From positions 62,001-126,000 of the forward strand of contig JBMOQP010000010.1 of NCBI GenBank assembly GCA_049322715.1: DNA of 64,000 nucleotides, given 5' to 3'. Under the pieces are notes generated by a model. That model ran no database searches. It saw nothing but the letters and a program-made list of their open reading frames with translations, and had not been told where the DNA came from. Positions 8,517 through 18,393 of the stretch are shown here, in pieces (position 1 is the stretch's first letter; every line of letters starts with the position of its first letter). Both the position numbers and the translations under genes were made by a program. Source of the DNA: Thiofaba sp049322715. GTDB taxonomy: Bacteria > Pseudomonadota > Gammaproteobacteria > Halothiobacillales > Halothiobacillaceae.

Positions 8517-8881
8517 TGGTGCTGCACCCGGCGGTCCGGCTCGGCGTATTCGACGTCCGGCATGGCCTGCAGGACACGCAGCGCCTGCTCGACCTGTACT
8601 GGCGTGGCCGCGGCGGGGAAACGCAGGACATGGGCCTGGCCGGACATGGGACGCACGTAGGCAAGCTCCAGCCCGGCCACCTGCGAGAGCCGTGGAAGGC
8701 TCGCGCGCACCGCGCGCTCGTCGCGTCCGTCCTTGAACTTGAGCATGAACTGCTGCGTCGCCTGCGGATTCACCGCGGCAGGCTCCGGCGGCGTGGCCAT
8801 GGAAGGGAAGTCGCCGCCAAGGCAGCCCCCCAGGAGCGGCAGCACCAGGACACCGAGAAAGACAGGACGGAACGTCGGCAT
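8513..8881 (-). CDS. Lipoprotein resembling a stand-alone S8 propeptide (I9-like)
   Basis: A lipoprotein signal peptide ends in LLGGC (lipobox Cys about residue 17), giving a mature protein of about 105 residues. Its C-terminal half (YVRPMSGQAHVLRFP, then PDVEYAEPDRRV) aligns with the propeptide of the next gene (HVRPLPGQAQVLRLP, then ARMAEPDLRVYP). Family I9 propeptides act as folding chaperones and inhibitors. Here the domain is membrane-anchored and separate. The stop overlaps the protease ATG (ATGA), implying coupled translation. A role as a trans-acting inhibitor or chaperone is inferred. The start MPTFRPVFLG is chosen because it gives the lipoprotein signal. Confidence 0.75.
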   Translation of the reverse strand: MPTFRPVFLGVLVLPLLGGCLGGDFPSMATPPEPAAVNPQATQQFMLKFKDGRDERAVRASLPRLSQVAGLELAYVRPMSGQAHVLRFPAAATPVQVEQALRVLQAMPDVEYAEPDRRVQHQ

Positions 8882-8942
8882 GGCGGGGTCACCACAGGTT
8901 GGATGAGGTGATACTCGCCCCACCCGACCGACGTTGCAACCC

Positions 8943-10447
<1,505 letters not shown>

Positions 10448-10451
<4 letters not shown>

Positions 10452-11539
10452 GGGGCGGTCTCCGGAGCGGATGGTTCGATGGGCAGGAGGATGGAGAACA
10501 GGGTGCGACCGGGGTGGCTGGCGAACTCGATCAGACCGCCGTGCTGGGCGATCAGCGACTGGCTGATCGCAAGCCCGAGCCCGGTACCGCCCGGCCGGCC
10601 GCTGACCATGGGCAGGAACAGGGTGTCCTGCAGGGCCTGCGGGATGCCGGGACCGTTGTCCTCGATGTCGATGCGCGCCACCAGCCGATGGCGGGCGCTG
10701 CCGAGGGTGAACTGGCGCAGCACGCGGGTACGGATGACGATGCGGGCATCGGCCTGGCCAGCCAGTGCCTGCATGGCATTGCGCACGATGTTGAGCACGG
10801 CCTGGATCAGCAAGTCGGGGTCGGCGTACAGCTCGGGGATGCTCGGGTCGTAGTCGGTGACCAAACGCACGCGGCTGTCCTGCATCTCCATGCTCACCAG
10901 CCGACGCACGTGCTCGAGCGGCTCGTGCAGGTTGAGCATGCGCTTCTTCGGCAGCACGTGCGGGCCGATCATGCGGTCGACCAGCGCGCGCAGGCGGTCC
11001 GCCTCGCGCATGATCACTGCGGTGTACTCGCGCTGTTCGGCCTGCTCGAGTTCGCCATGCAGCAATTGCGCCGCGCCGCGCAAGCCACCGAGCGGGTTCT
11101 TGATCTCGTGCGCGAGGCCGCGCAGCAGGCTGCGGGTGGCTTGCTGCTGCGCCAGCAGCTGCTCCTCCCGGGCGATCCGCAGATGGCGTTCGACGTCCAT
11201 CATCTCCACCAGCACCCCCTCTCCCAGATCAGGGTCGATCAGCGGGCTGATCGCGCAATCGACCATCACGTCGCGACCGGCGGCGTGCAGGGGCATCTCG
11301 CGGAAGGTGCAGGGATGGCCGCTCTCGAACGACTGGCGCAGCACCTCGGGCAGGCTCGCCTCACCCGGCAGGATGGAGCGCACCGGCAGGCCCCGGGCCT
11401 GGCGCAGACTCAGCCCGAGCAGATTCTCGGCGGACGGGTTGAGATAGACGACCTGCAGCCCGGCATCCAGCCAAAGCAGGGCAACCGTCTGGTGTTCAAG
11501 CAGGCGCGCGAGGAGGGCGCATTCGGGAGTCTGATTCAT
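10448..11539 (-). CDS. ntrB: Nitrogen regulation sensor kinase/phosphatase NtrB
   Basis: The product has an N-terminal PAS domain (VVYLNPSAENLLGLS), the HisKA motif GLAHEIKNPLGGLRGAAQLL with the phospho-acceptor His, and an HATPase domain with N-box NIVRNAMQAL, DNGPGIP and GTGLGLAISQ. It phosphorylates or dephosphorylates NtrC in response to PII. The cytoplasmic single-PAS layout and 363-residue length are typical. The start MNQTPECALL is preferred. An in-frame ATG at 11578 adds 13 residues and neither has a strong ribosome site. It sits downstream of glnA and the DUF4124 gene in the usual gammaproteobacterial order. Confidence 0.94.
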
Positions 11540-11581
11540 GTCCAGATCGAAGCAAGAGTCGGGCCAGATCAACGCCATCGG

Positions 11582-11604
11582 TGAATCCAGGGATGGATTC
11601 CGCC
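11582..11604 (+). repeat. Solitary hairpin 3 of the interspersed repeat
   Basis: GAATCCA / TGGATTC with loop GGGA is followed by CGCC, identical to hairpin 3 of the complete copies. Hairpins 1 and 2 are absent. It lies in the 187-bp gap between ntrB and the DUF4124 gene, opposite in sense to both. Apart from this the gap shows nothing recognisable. Confidence 0.7.
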
Positions 11605-11726
11605 GCCGGAGGCAGCTGCCATGGCGCTCCCTGCACCATTATGTCGCACGGGGCGGGATGTTTACGGCGGGGAGTCCCCGCATCCTCGAAAGCCTCGGGA
11701 CGACCGGGGGGCCACACCACCAGGAC

Positions 11727-12344
11727 TCAGGGCGCAGGGCGCAGCTGCGGCACCGGGGGCGGGACAGGACTGAGCGGGGCTCCCGGCGGCTGGCGCCCCG
11801 GTTGCAACAGGCTCGGTCGCTGCAGGGTGAAGCGCACGGGAGCGGACTGGATCAGCACCTGACCCGCGGCATCCAGCACGAAGGCCTCGAGCACATGCTC
11901 GCCACGTTCGATGTTGCTCAGCGCAAGGTTCATGCGCGCGGTGTTCTGCACCACGGGCACGCCGTCCAGCAGCACGGTCAGGCCGTGCCCCAGGTCCGCG
12001 CGCAGGGCGGGGTGGAGGTTGATGCTCACGTCCACATCGCCCACGGTGCTGAGCAGGGGCTCGCCCGGACTCGGTTGGGTAATGCGCAGGGCCTCGTAGC
12101 CCGCGAACGGCTCGCTGCCGGGCTTGGTCACGGCCTGGGCGGCAGGCGTGGCCGGCACGGCCGCCGGCAGGCCCGGCACCACAACGCTGGTCGCGGGGGC
12201 AGGCTCTATGACGACCTTCTCCGCCCCCTTTTGTGGCTTGTCGGTGAAGACCACGCCGCCCTTCTCGTCGACGTAGCGATATACCTCGGCAGCCTGGGCC
12301 GCGAGGGATAGAGCGATCAGCAGGGGCAGGAGAAGGATGCGCAT
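11727..12344 (-). CDS. DUF4124 domain periplasmic protein
   Basis: The 205-residue protein has a signal peptide (MRILLLPLLIALSLAAQA) followed directly by the DUF4124 motif AEVYRYVDEKGGVVFTDKP. A middle region resembles a carbohydrate-free beta-sandwich and the C-terminus is Pro-rich (PPGAPLSPVPPPVPQLRPAP). A DUF4124 gene between glnA and ntrB is common in gammaproteobacteria. Its function is unknown. The start at 12344 is chosen because the 29 residues upstream are not signal-like and place the signal peptide internally. It follows the glnA terminator, so it probably has its own promoter or depends on read-through. Confidence 0.8.
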   Translation of the reverse strand: MRILLLPLLIALSLAAQAAEVYRYVDEKGGVVFTDKPQKGAEKVVIEPAPATSVVVPGLPAAVPATPAAQAVTKPGSEPFAGYEALRITQPSPGEPLLSTVGDVDVSINLHPALRADLGHGLTVLLDGVPVVQNTARMNLALSNIERGEHVLEAFVLDAAGQVLIQSAPVRFTLQRPSLLQPGRQPPGAPLSPVPPPVPQLRPAP

Positions 12345-12415
12345 GACCGGAACATAGGCCATGCGCGCCAGGAAGTAAACGAGCGCCTCATCGCGCCAAC
12401 ACGCAGCCCGCCAAA

Positions 12416-12443
12416 CGAAAAAGCCCCGCACGGGGCGGGGCTG
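12416..12443 (-). terminator. Rho-independent terminator downstream of glnA
   Basis: On the minus strand AGCCCCGC and GCGGGGCT pair around a CCCGT loop, followed by TTTTTCG. It lies about 110 bp after the glnA stop and before the DUF4124 gene, so most glnA transcripts should end here. Confidence 0.85.
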
Positions 12444-12496
12444 CAGGAGAACGCTGTGCGCTCCATCGCCGCTGATCCCTCCCCTCGCTCCATTGC

Positions 12497-12517
12497 GGGG
12501 TACGGCCCTCGGGAGCC
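12497..12517. repeat. Fragment of the interspersed repeat module
   Basis: The 21 bases starting GGGGTACGGCC and ending TCGGGAGCC match positions 60108-60128 inside cheA with one mismatch, and part of the copy at 34557-34662. It lies between glnA and its terminator and has no complete hairpin set. Confidence 0.5.
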
Positions 12518-12553
12518 AGACGGCGATGTTCGGTACAGCGGGTAAGCCGGAGC

Positions 12554-13963
12554 TTACAGGCTGTAGTACAGGTCGAACTCGACCGGGTGGGTGGTCATGC
12601 GCACGCGCTGCAGTTCGGACTGCTTGAGCTCGATGTAAGCATCGATGAACTCGTCACTGAACACGCCGCCCTGCTTGAGGAAGTCGCGGTCCTTGTCCAG
12701 GGCATCCAGGGCCTGCTCCAGGGAGAATGCGACCTCCGGGATGGCCTTCTCTTCCTCGGGCGGCAGGTCGTACAGGTTCTTGGTCGCTGCCTCGCCCGGG
12801 TGGATCTTGTTCTTGATGCCGTCCAGGCCGGCCATCAGCAGGGCCGCGAAGGCCAGGTACGGGTTGGCGGTGCTGTCCGGATAGCGCACCTCGATGCGGC
12901 GAGCCTTCGGGCTCGACACGAACGGGATGCGGATGGAGGCGGAGCGGTTGCGGGCGGAATAGGCCAGCTTCACCGGGGCCTCGAAGTGCGGCACCAGGCG
13001 CTTGTAGCTGTTGGTCGACGGGTTGCACAGCGCGTTCAGGGCGTGGGTGTGCTTGATGATGCCGCCGATGTAGTACAGCGCGATCTCGGACAGGCCGGCG
13101 TAGCCGTCACCATTGAAGGTGTTCTTGCCGTCCTTGGACAGGGACATGTGCACGTGCATGCCGGAGCCGTTGTCGCCCACGATCGGCTTGGGCATGAAGG
13201 TCACGGTCTTGCCGTAGGTGTGGGCCACGTTCCAGATGACGTACTTGAGGGTCTGCACCTCGTCGGCCTTCTTGACCAGGGTGTTGAAACCCACGCCGAT
13301 CTCGCACTGGCCGGCGGTGGCCACTTCGTGGTGGTGCACCTCGACCTTCAGGCCCATGTCCTCCAGCACCAGGCACATGGCCTGACGGATGTCATGCAGG
13401 TTGTCGACCGGGGGAACGGGGAAGTAACCGCCCTTGACGCCCGGACGATGGCCCATGTTGCCGTCGGCGTACACCTTCTCGGTGTTCCAGGCGGCCTCGG
13501 AGGAGTCCAGCTTGACGAAGCAGCCGGACATGTCGGCGCCCCAGCGGACGTCGTCGAAGATAAAGAATTCGTTTTCCGGGCCGAAGAAGGCGGTGTCGGC
13601 CAGACCGGTGCTCTGCAGGTAGGCCTCGGCGCGCTTGGCAATGGAGCGCGGGTCGCGGGAGTAGCCCTGCATGGTGTCCGGCTCGATCACGTCGCAGACG
13701 ACGATCAGGGTCGGCTCTTCGCTGAACGGATCCATCAGCGCGGTGGACGCGTCCGGCATGAGGATCATGTCGGAGGCCTGGATGCCTTTCCAGCCGGCGA
13801 TGGACGAACCGTCGAACATCACGCCGTTCTCGAAGGCTTCCTCGTCGACGCGGGAGGCGGGATAGGTGACGTGCTGCTGCTTGCCACGGGTATCGGTGAA
13901 ACGGAAGTCAACGAACTTGACGCCGTGTTCCTGCATCATCTTGATGACGTCAGAGGGGGTCAT
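12554..13963 (-). CDS. glnA: Glutamine synthetase type I
   Basis: The 469-residue enzyme catalyses ATP-dependent amidation of glutamate. Recognisable motifs are MFDGSSIAGWKGI, the metal-binding GPENEFFIFD, the ATP-site KPIVGDNGSGMHVHMSL and the adenylylation Tyr in NLYDLPPEE, indicating control by GlnE. The start MTPSDVIKMMQEHGVKFVDFRF is chosen over a longer frame because GGAGG precedes it at the right distance and it matches the family N-terminus. A sigma-54 promoter and NtrC sites lie upstream, a terminator downstream, and ntrBC follow. Confidence 0.98.
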   Translation of the reverse strand: MTPSDVIKMMQEHGVKFVDFRFTDTRGKQQHVTYPASRVDEEAFENGVMFDGSSIAGWKGIQASDMILMPDASTALMDPFSEEPTLIVVCDVIEPDTMQGYSRDPRSIAKRAEAYLQSTGLADTAFFGPENEFFIFDDVRWGADMSGCFVKLDSSEAAWNTEKVYADGNMGHRPGVKGGYFPVPPVDNLHDIRQAMCLVLEDMGLKVEVHHHEVATAGQCEIGVGFNTLVKKADEVQTLKYVIWNVAHTYGKTVTFMPKPIVGDNGSGMHVHMSLSKDGKNTFNGDGYAGLSEIALYYIGGIIKHTHALNALCNPSTNSYKRLVPHFEAPVKLAYSARNRSASIRIPFVSSPKARRIEVRYPDSTANPYLAFAALLMAGLDGIKNKIHPGEAATKNLYDLPPEEEKAIPEVAFSLEQALDALDKDRDFLKQGGVFSDEFIDAYIELKQSELQRVRMTTHPVEFDLYYSL

Positions 13964-14047
13964 GAGGATCTGCCTCCAGAATGGGCCGAAAGAGAGGGTA
14001 GGACTGAACCAGCTAAGTTTACCCTTGCGGGCGCTACCCGCAATTGA

Positions 14048-14063
14048 AGCATGAAGCATGCCA
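14048..14063 (-). promoter_or_regulatory. Sigma-54 promoter of glnA
   Basis: On the minus strand TGGCATG, four bases, then ATGCT match the -24/-12 consensus TGGCACG-N4-TTGCW with two deviations, with the invariant GG and GC in place. The promoter lies about 85 bp upstream of the glnA start and downstream of the NtrC sites. Confidence 0.75.
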
Positions 14064-14160
14064 CCCCTGCCAGATTCCGAACACCCACTGTTCGCCATCG
14101 GTGTCACCCCCTTTGCCGTGGCAGGGAGCAAACCATCGCGATTCAGAGCCTCCTGTCGAT

Positions 14161-14206
14161 GAACCATTTTGGTGCGCGCGCACTATTTTGGTGTCCAGAA
14201 TAGTGC
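14161..14206. promoter_or_regulatory. NtrC binding sites upstream of glnA
   Basis: GAACCATTTTGGTGC (14161-14175) and GCACTATTTTGGTGT (14180-14194) each match the NtrC consensus GCACY-N5-GGTGC with one deviation. A weaker half-site (GCAC, minus strand) overlaps to 14206. Their spacing and distance of about 100-150 bp from the sigma-54 promoter fit an enhancer. Confidence 0.8.
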
Positions 14207-14223
14207 GCCGCATTCATGAGCGT

Positions 14224-15288
14224 TCACTCTATCAGCGCCACGGACTTGATCAGGGCATAGGCCGGGGCGCCCGGAGCCAGATCGAGGTGGCGCTGCGAGA
14301 AGGCGGTGATCTCGGCTAGCAGCAGCTGCCCGTCGACCAGGCGGCAGGCCACGGTGACGCGGCCGTCACGGGATGGGTCGATGCGCTCGACGGTGACCGG
14401 GAGGTGGTTGAGGATGCTCACCCGCTGCGGCTCGTCGATGGCGAGGCTGACATCGCGCGCCAGGATGCGCAGGCGGGTGGCGGTCTTCTTCTCGGCGCAG
14501 GATCCCGTCAGGCGGATGGACACCCTATCGTTGCCGAACGGGGTCAGGCCGTCCGCGTCGGGCAACCCCATCCTCCCCTCCAGCACGGACACCGGCCCCT
14601 CCTCGTCGAACAGGGGGGAATCCGGGCGGGCCAGGGCCTCGCGCAGGGTCTCGATGCGCTCGATGCGCCCGTCGGCCATGAACACCACGCGCGCGGCCAG
14701 GCGCTCGACCTCGATCGGCGCGTGGGTGATGTAGAGCACGGGCACGCCGGTCTCGCGCGCCAGCTCGTCGATCAGGGTCAGAAGCTCGCCCTTCGCGCGC
14801 CAGTCGAGCGCGGACAGGGGCTCGTCCATGCACAGCAGGCGCGGACGGGACAGCAGGGCGCGGGCGATGGCGACGCGCTGCTTCTCGCCGCCGGAGAGGG
14901 TGACAACATCCTGGTCCAGCTTGTGGGCGATGCCGACGCGGGCGGCGATGGACTCCAGCCCCGGCCCGCCGGTCTTCGGCGCGCGCTTGAGGGCGTACTC
15001 GAGGTTGCCGCGCACACTCAGGTGCGGGAACAGGGCGGCGTCCTGGAACACGAAGCCAATGTCGCGCTTCTGGGTCGGAAGGCGCCAGGCATTGTTCTGC
15101 CAGCGCTCGCCGTCGAAGCTCAGCGTGCCTCGGGTGTGCTTGTCCAGTCCGGTGATGGCCCGCAGCAGGGTGCTCTTGCCCGAGCCGGAGCGGCCGAACA
15201 GCACGGTCACGCCGGCGGTCTCGATCTCGAAGGGGCCGGATTCGAGCAGGAAGCTGCCCTGCCGCAGGGTGAGATGACCTTTGAGCAT
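14224..15288 (-). CDS. modC: Molybdate ABC transporter ATP-binding protein
   Basis: The 354-residue protein has an ABC ATPase domain with Walker A FGRSGSGKSTLL, signature LSGGEKQRVAIARALL and Walker B LLCMDEPLSALD. A C-terminal regulatory Mop/TOBE domain (from about residue 290; SVRLT-type strands, then YALIKSVALIE) binds oxyanion. It powers molybdate import through ModB. It is last in the modEABC order, 9 bp after modB. The Mop domain distinguishes it from sulfate or sugar ATPases. Confidence 0.95.
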   Translation of the reverse strand: MLKGHLTLRQGSFLLESGPFEIETAGVTVLFGRSGSGKSTLLRAITGLDKHTRGTLSFDGERWQNNAWRLPTQKRDIGFVFQDAALFPHLSVRGNLEYALKRAPKTGGPGLESIAARVGIAHKLDQDVVTLSGGEKQRVAIARALLSRPRLLCMDEPLSALDWRAKGELLTLIDELARETGVPVLYITHAPIEVERLAARVVFMADGRIERIETLREALARPDSPLFDEEGPVSVLEGRMGLPDADGLTPFGNDRVSIRLTGSCAEKKTATRLRILARDVSLAIDEPQRVSILNHLPVTVERIDPSRDGRVTVACRLVDGQLLLAEITAFSQRHLDLAPGAPAYALIKSVALIE

Positions 15289-15297
15289 GGCGCCGTC

Positions 15298-15987
15298 TTA
15301 GGGCTTGAGCGGGCTCATGGCCCGGCGGTTGATAGCGTAGAACAGGAACAGGATGATGAAGGAGAAGCCGAGCAGGATGGCGGAGAGGCGGTGCGCCTCC
15401 GCATACTCCATGGCCTGGGAGTGATCGTAGATGGCGATCGACACCACCCTCGTCTCCCCGGCGATGTTGCCCCCGAGCATGGCGATCACGCCGAACTCCC
15501 CCACCGTGTGGGCGAAGGTGATGACCACTGCGGTGAGAATGCCGCTGCGAGCGAGCGGCAGCACCACGCTGAAAAAGCGGTCGAGGCTAGAGGCGCGCAA
15601 GGTCGCCGCCGCGTCAAGCCACCTGGGCGGGATGGCGGCGAACGCCTCCCGCAGCGGCTGTACGGCAAAGGGCAACGAATAGACGACCGAGCCGATCAGG
15701 ATGCCCTCGAAGCTGAAGGCCAGGTGGTGCAGCCCCATTTTTTCCAGCGTGCCGCCCACCGCGCCCTGCGGCCCGAGGGCGATCAGCAGGTAGAAGCCGA
15801 TCACCGTCGGTGGCAGCACCAGCGGCAGAGCCACCAGCGCTGCCGTGACATCGCCGAGGCGGCTGCGGGTATACGCGAGCCACCAGGCGAGCGGCGCGGA
15901 CAGCACCAGCAGGATGAGCGTGGTCAGCCCAGCGAGCTTGGCCGTGAGCCAGATCGCCTGCCACTCGCCCGGCGTCAGTCCGAACAT
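15298..15987 (-). CDS. modB: Molybdate ABC transporter permease
   Basis: The 229-residue inner-membrane protein has about five transmembrane segments. The cytoplasmic EAA-type loop (EAFAAIPPRWLDAAATLRAS) docks onto ModC, and the VVITFAHTVGEFGVIAMLGGNI region is typical of ModB. It lies between modA (3-bp gap) and modC (9-bp gap) and is presumably co-transcribed with them. Confidence 0.95.
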   Translation of the reverse strand: MFGLTPGEWQAIWLTAKLAGLTTLILLVLSAPLAWWLAYTRSRLGDVTAALVALPLVLPPTVIGFYLLIALGPQGAVGGTLEKMGLHHLAFSFEGILIGSVVYSLPFAVQPLREAFAAIPPRWLDAAATLRASSLDRFFSVVLPLARSGILTAVVITFAHTVGEFGVIAMLGGNIAGETRVVSIAIYDHSQAMEYAEAHRLSAILLGFSFIILFLFYAINRRAMSPLKP

Positions 15988-15990
15988 GGC

Positions 15991-16758
15991 TTACTCGACC
16001 TTTTCGCCCGGCAGCAGGAAGCCATAGTGGCGCATCACCCTGCGCGCCTCCTCGGAGCGCATGAACTCGGCAAAGGCCTGCGCGGCCCTGTTGTTCTCGC
16101 CGTGCTTGGTGACCGCGTAGGCCTGCTCCAGCGGCTGGTGATAATCCTCAGGAATGAGGTAATAGCCGCCCTTGCTCTTGAGCTTGTCGTTCAGAGCCAG
16201 GGAGAGGGCGACGATGCCGATATCCGCCGCCTGGGTATCGATCAGCTGCGCGGTGTGGGAGATGTTCTCGCCATAGACCATCTTGTCCTCGACCCTGTCC
16301 CACACCCTGGCGTGCTCCAGCGCTTCCTTTGCGCGCGCGCCGTAGGGCGCGTGATCAGGGGCGGCAATAGCGACCTTGCGGAATTCGGCCCTAGGCAGGT
16401 CTCCAAGGGTCAGCCTGGCCGCGTCCACCTTGGCGCTCCACAGCACCACGCGGCCGAAGGCGTAAGTGGTCACCGGAGCGATGGCCTTGCCCGATTCCAC
16501 CAGCTTCCTCGGCATGCTTACGTCGGCGGAGAAGAACATGTCGAAAGGCGCGCCGTTCTCGATCTGCTGGGTGAACTTGCCGGAGCTGCCCATGATCATC
16601 TCGAGCTTGTGCTCGGGATGCCTTTTCTCGAACAGGGGCTTGAGCTCGTCGAAGGCGAACTTGAGGTCGGAGGCAGCAGCGATTTTCGCCTCATCGGCAG
16701 CGCAAACACCGGAAAAACCCAGCGCGGCGGCAAACGCCAGAACATTGATCAGTCGCAT
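15991..16758 (-). CDS. modA: Molybdate-binding periplasmic protein
   Basis: The 255-residue product has a signal peptide (MRLINVLAFAAALGFSGVCA) and the type 2 binding-protein fold of ModA, with oxyanion-contacting segments AAASDLKFAFDEL, GSSGKFTQQIENGAPFDMFFSAD and AIAAPDHAPYGARAKEAL. It captures molybdate or tungstate in the periplasm for ModBC. It is 28 bp downstream of modE, so the ModE-controlled promoter at 17628-17655 probably drives the whole modEABC unit. Confidence 0.95.
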   Translation of the reverse strand: MRLINVLAFAAALGFSGVCAADEAKIAAASDLKFAFDELKPLFEKRHPEHKLEMIMGSSGKFTQQIENGAPFDMFFSADVSMPRKLVESGKAIAPVTTYAFGRVVLWSAKVDAARLTLGDLPRAEFRKVAIAAPDHAPYGARAKEALEHARVWDRVEDKMVYGENISHTAQLIDTQAADIGIVALSLALNDKLKSKGGYYLIPEDYHQPLEQAYAVTKHGENNRAAQAFAEFMRSEEARRVMRHYGFLLPGEKVE

Positions 16759-16786
16759 AATGTGAAATCCTTCTGAAACAGGGAGA

Positions 16787-17623
16787 TCAGTCGTCCACGC
16801 CCAGGATGACGTGGCTGGCCTTGATCAGGGCGCAGGCGGCGTCGCCGACCTTGAAGCCGAGATCCTCGAGGCTCGCCTCGGTGATGATGGCGGCCACGGT
16901 GTTGCCGCCCGGAAGCTCGAGCACCACCTCGGCGTTCACCGCGCCCTCGTGGATGCGCTTGATGGTGCCGCACAGGCGGTTGCGCGCGGAGATCCGGACG
17001 CACTCGTCCGGGGCGGCGAGGATGACCCAGGAGGCCTTGATCAGGGCCCAGGCCGCCCGGCCCGGCGCGAGCCCCATCGACTCGGCGGAATCCTTGGTGA
17101 TGATGGCGTGCAGGCAGTCCTCGCCCTGCAGGCGGAGGGTGATCTCGCTGTTCACCGCCCCGTGGCGGACTTCCTCGACAGTGCCGCGCAGTGCGTTGCG
17201 TGCGCTGGTCTTCATGTACAGGCTCCTGAGCATCGACAGGCTTTCGCCCATGGTTTCCAGTCCGCCGTCCTCCCCCCTGAACTGCTCGAGCACCGCCCCG
17301 AGGGCGCTCTCGAGGCGCCGCTGGGTAGCCAGAATGCGCTCGCCCAGCGGCGTCAGGCGCGCCCCGCCCCCGTGCCTGCCGCCGTGCTGGCTCTGCACCA
17401 GCGGCTGTCCGGCGAGGTTGTTCATCGCCTCGATCGCGTCCCAGGCCGCCTTGTAGGTCATGCCCACATGCCGCGCGGCTCCGCTGATCGATCCGGTCTC
17501 GGCCACCCCGGCCAGCAGGGCGAGGCGGCGGGCCGAGACCTCACCCCCGCCGAGCTGCAGCACCAGGGGCGCCGCGAAGGACTCGGCCAGGGCGCCGTTA
17601 TGTCGCTTGGGTGATAACGGCAT
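16787..17623 (-). CDS. modE: Molybdate-responsive transcriptional regulator ModE
   Basis: The 278-residue protein has an N-terminal winged helix (LALLAGVAETGSISGAARHVGMTYKAAWDAI region) and two C-terminal Mop domains (SARNALRGTVEEVRHGAVNSEI and SARNRLCGTIKRIHEGAVNAEV units) that bind molybdate. Mo-loaded dimers repress mod transport genes. A good promoter and a ModE-like operator sit at the start codon, implying autorepression. The predicted transcription start falls on the ATG, so the mRNA may be leaderless, or the true start may be a GTG about 20 codons downstream, still before the helix-turn-helix. Confidence 0.94.
   Translation of the reverse strand: MPLSPKRHNGALAESFAAPLVLQLGGGEVSARRLALLAGVAETGSISGAARHVGMTYKAAWDAIEAMNNLAGQPLVQSQHGGRHGGGARLTPLGERILATQRRLESALGAVLEQFRGEDGGLETMGESLSMLRSLYMKTSARNALRGTVEEVRHGAVNSEITLRLQGEDCLHAIITKDSAESMGLAPGRAAWALIKASWVILAAPDECVRISARNRLCGTIKRIHEGAVNAEVVLELPGGNTVAAIITEASLEDLGFKVGDAACALIKASHVILGVDD
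17596..17619. promoter_or_regulatory. ModE operator
   Basis: CGTTAT and ATAACG are separated by 12 bp, the same half-sites and spacing as the E. coli modA operator. It covers codons 2-9 of modE, directly downstream of the predicted transcription start, where bound ModE would block the promoter. Confidence 0.75.
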
Positions 17624-17627
17624 ACGA

Positions 17628-17655
17628 AATATACCTTGGTAAATCTTGGTTGCAA
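17628..17655 (-). promoter_or_regulatory. Sigma-70 promoter of modEABC
   Basis: TTGCAA (17650-17655), a 16-bp spacer and TATATT (17628-17633) on the minus strand form a strong promoter in otherwise GC-rich DNA. The expected start site is about 17621, at the modE ATG. Confidence 0.75.
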
Positions 17656-17685
17656 CGGAATTTTAGCGAATGCTCATGCTTGAGC

Positions 17686-18393
17686 TCAGGTCCGCCAGTC
17701 GATCGGCGGCTGCCCCTGCCCCTCGAGGAAGGCGTTGATCCTGGAGAACGGCCGGCTGCCGAAGAAGCCGCGATGGGCGGACAGGGGCGAGGGGTGCGGG
17801 GCCTCGAGCACCAGGTGGCGCGCACGGTCGATGTGCGCCCCCTTCTGCTGCGCCGGGCGCCCCCATAGGACGAACGCCAGCGGCCGTGGCTGGGCGTTGA
17901 GCACCTGCACGGCGCGGTCGGTCAAGCGCTCCCAGCCCTTGCCATGGTGGCTCGCGGATTTGCCACTCTCCACCGTCAAGACCGCGTTGAGCAGCAGCAC
18001 GCCCTGGTCGGCCCAGGGGATGAGGCTGCCGCAGGTGTTGCGGATGCCCAGGTCGTCGTTCAACTCGGTGAAGATGTTCTGCAGCGACTTGGGCAACGGC
18101 CGGACCTGTGGCTGGACCGAAAAGCACAGGCCATGCGCATGGCCCGGCGTGGGGTAAGGGTCCTGCCCCAGAATCACCACCCGCACCCTCTCCAACGGGG
18201 CATGGTTGAAGGCGTTGAACCACTCGTCCGGGTTCGGGTGCAGGCGCTTGCCGGCCTTGAGTTCAGCGAGCAGGAAGGCGCGCAGGTCCGTCATGTAGGT
18301 CTTCGCGAACTCGTCCGCCAGGGCGGCCTTCCACGAGGGTTCGAGCTGGATGCGGTCGGGGTTCATGAGCCAGTCCGGGATAACCTGGCTCAC
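17686..18393 (-). CDS. ung: Uracil-DNA glycosylase
   Basis: The 235-residue family 1 UDG excises uracil from DNA. The water-activating loop VVILGQDPYPTPGHAHGLCF contains the catalytic Asp. The uracil pocket and the DNA-intercalating loop HPSPLSAHRGFFGSRPFS with catalytic His are intact. Length and motifs are canonical. Its start overlaps the pdxH stop (ATGA), so pdxH-ung is a coupled pair. Confidence 0.97.
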   Translation of the reverse strand: MSQVIPDWLMNPDRIQLEPSWKAALADEFAKTYMTDLRAFLLAELKAGKRLHPNPDEWFNAFNHAPLERVRVVILGQDPYPTPGHAHGLCFSVQPQVRPLPKSLQNIFTELNDDLGIRNTCGSLIPWADQGVLLLNAVLTVESGKSASHHGKGWERLTDRAVQVLNAQPRPLAFVLWGRPAQQKGAHIDRARHLVLEAPHPSPLSAHRGFFGSRPFSRINAFLEGQGQPPIDWRT

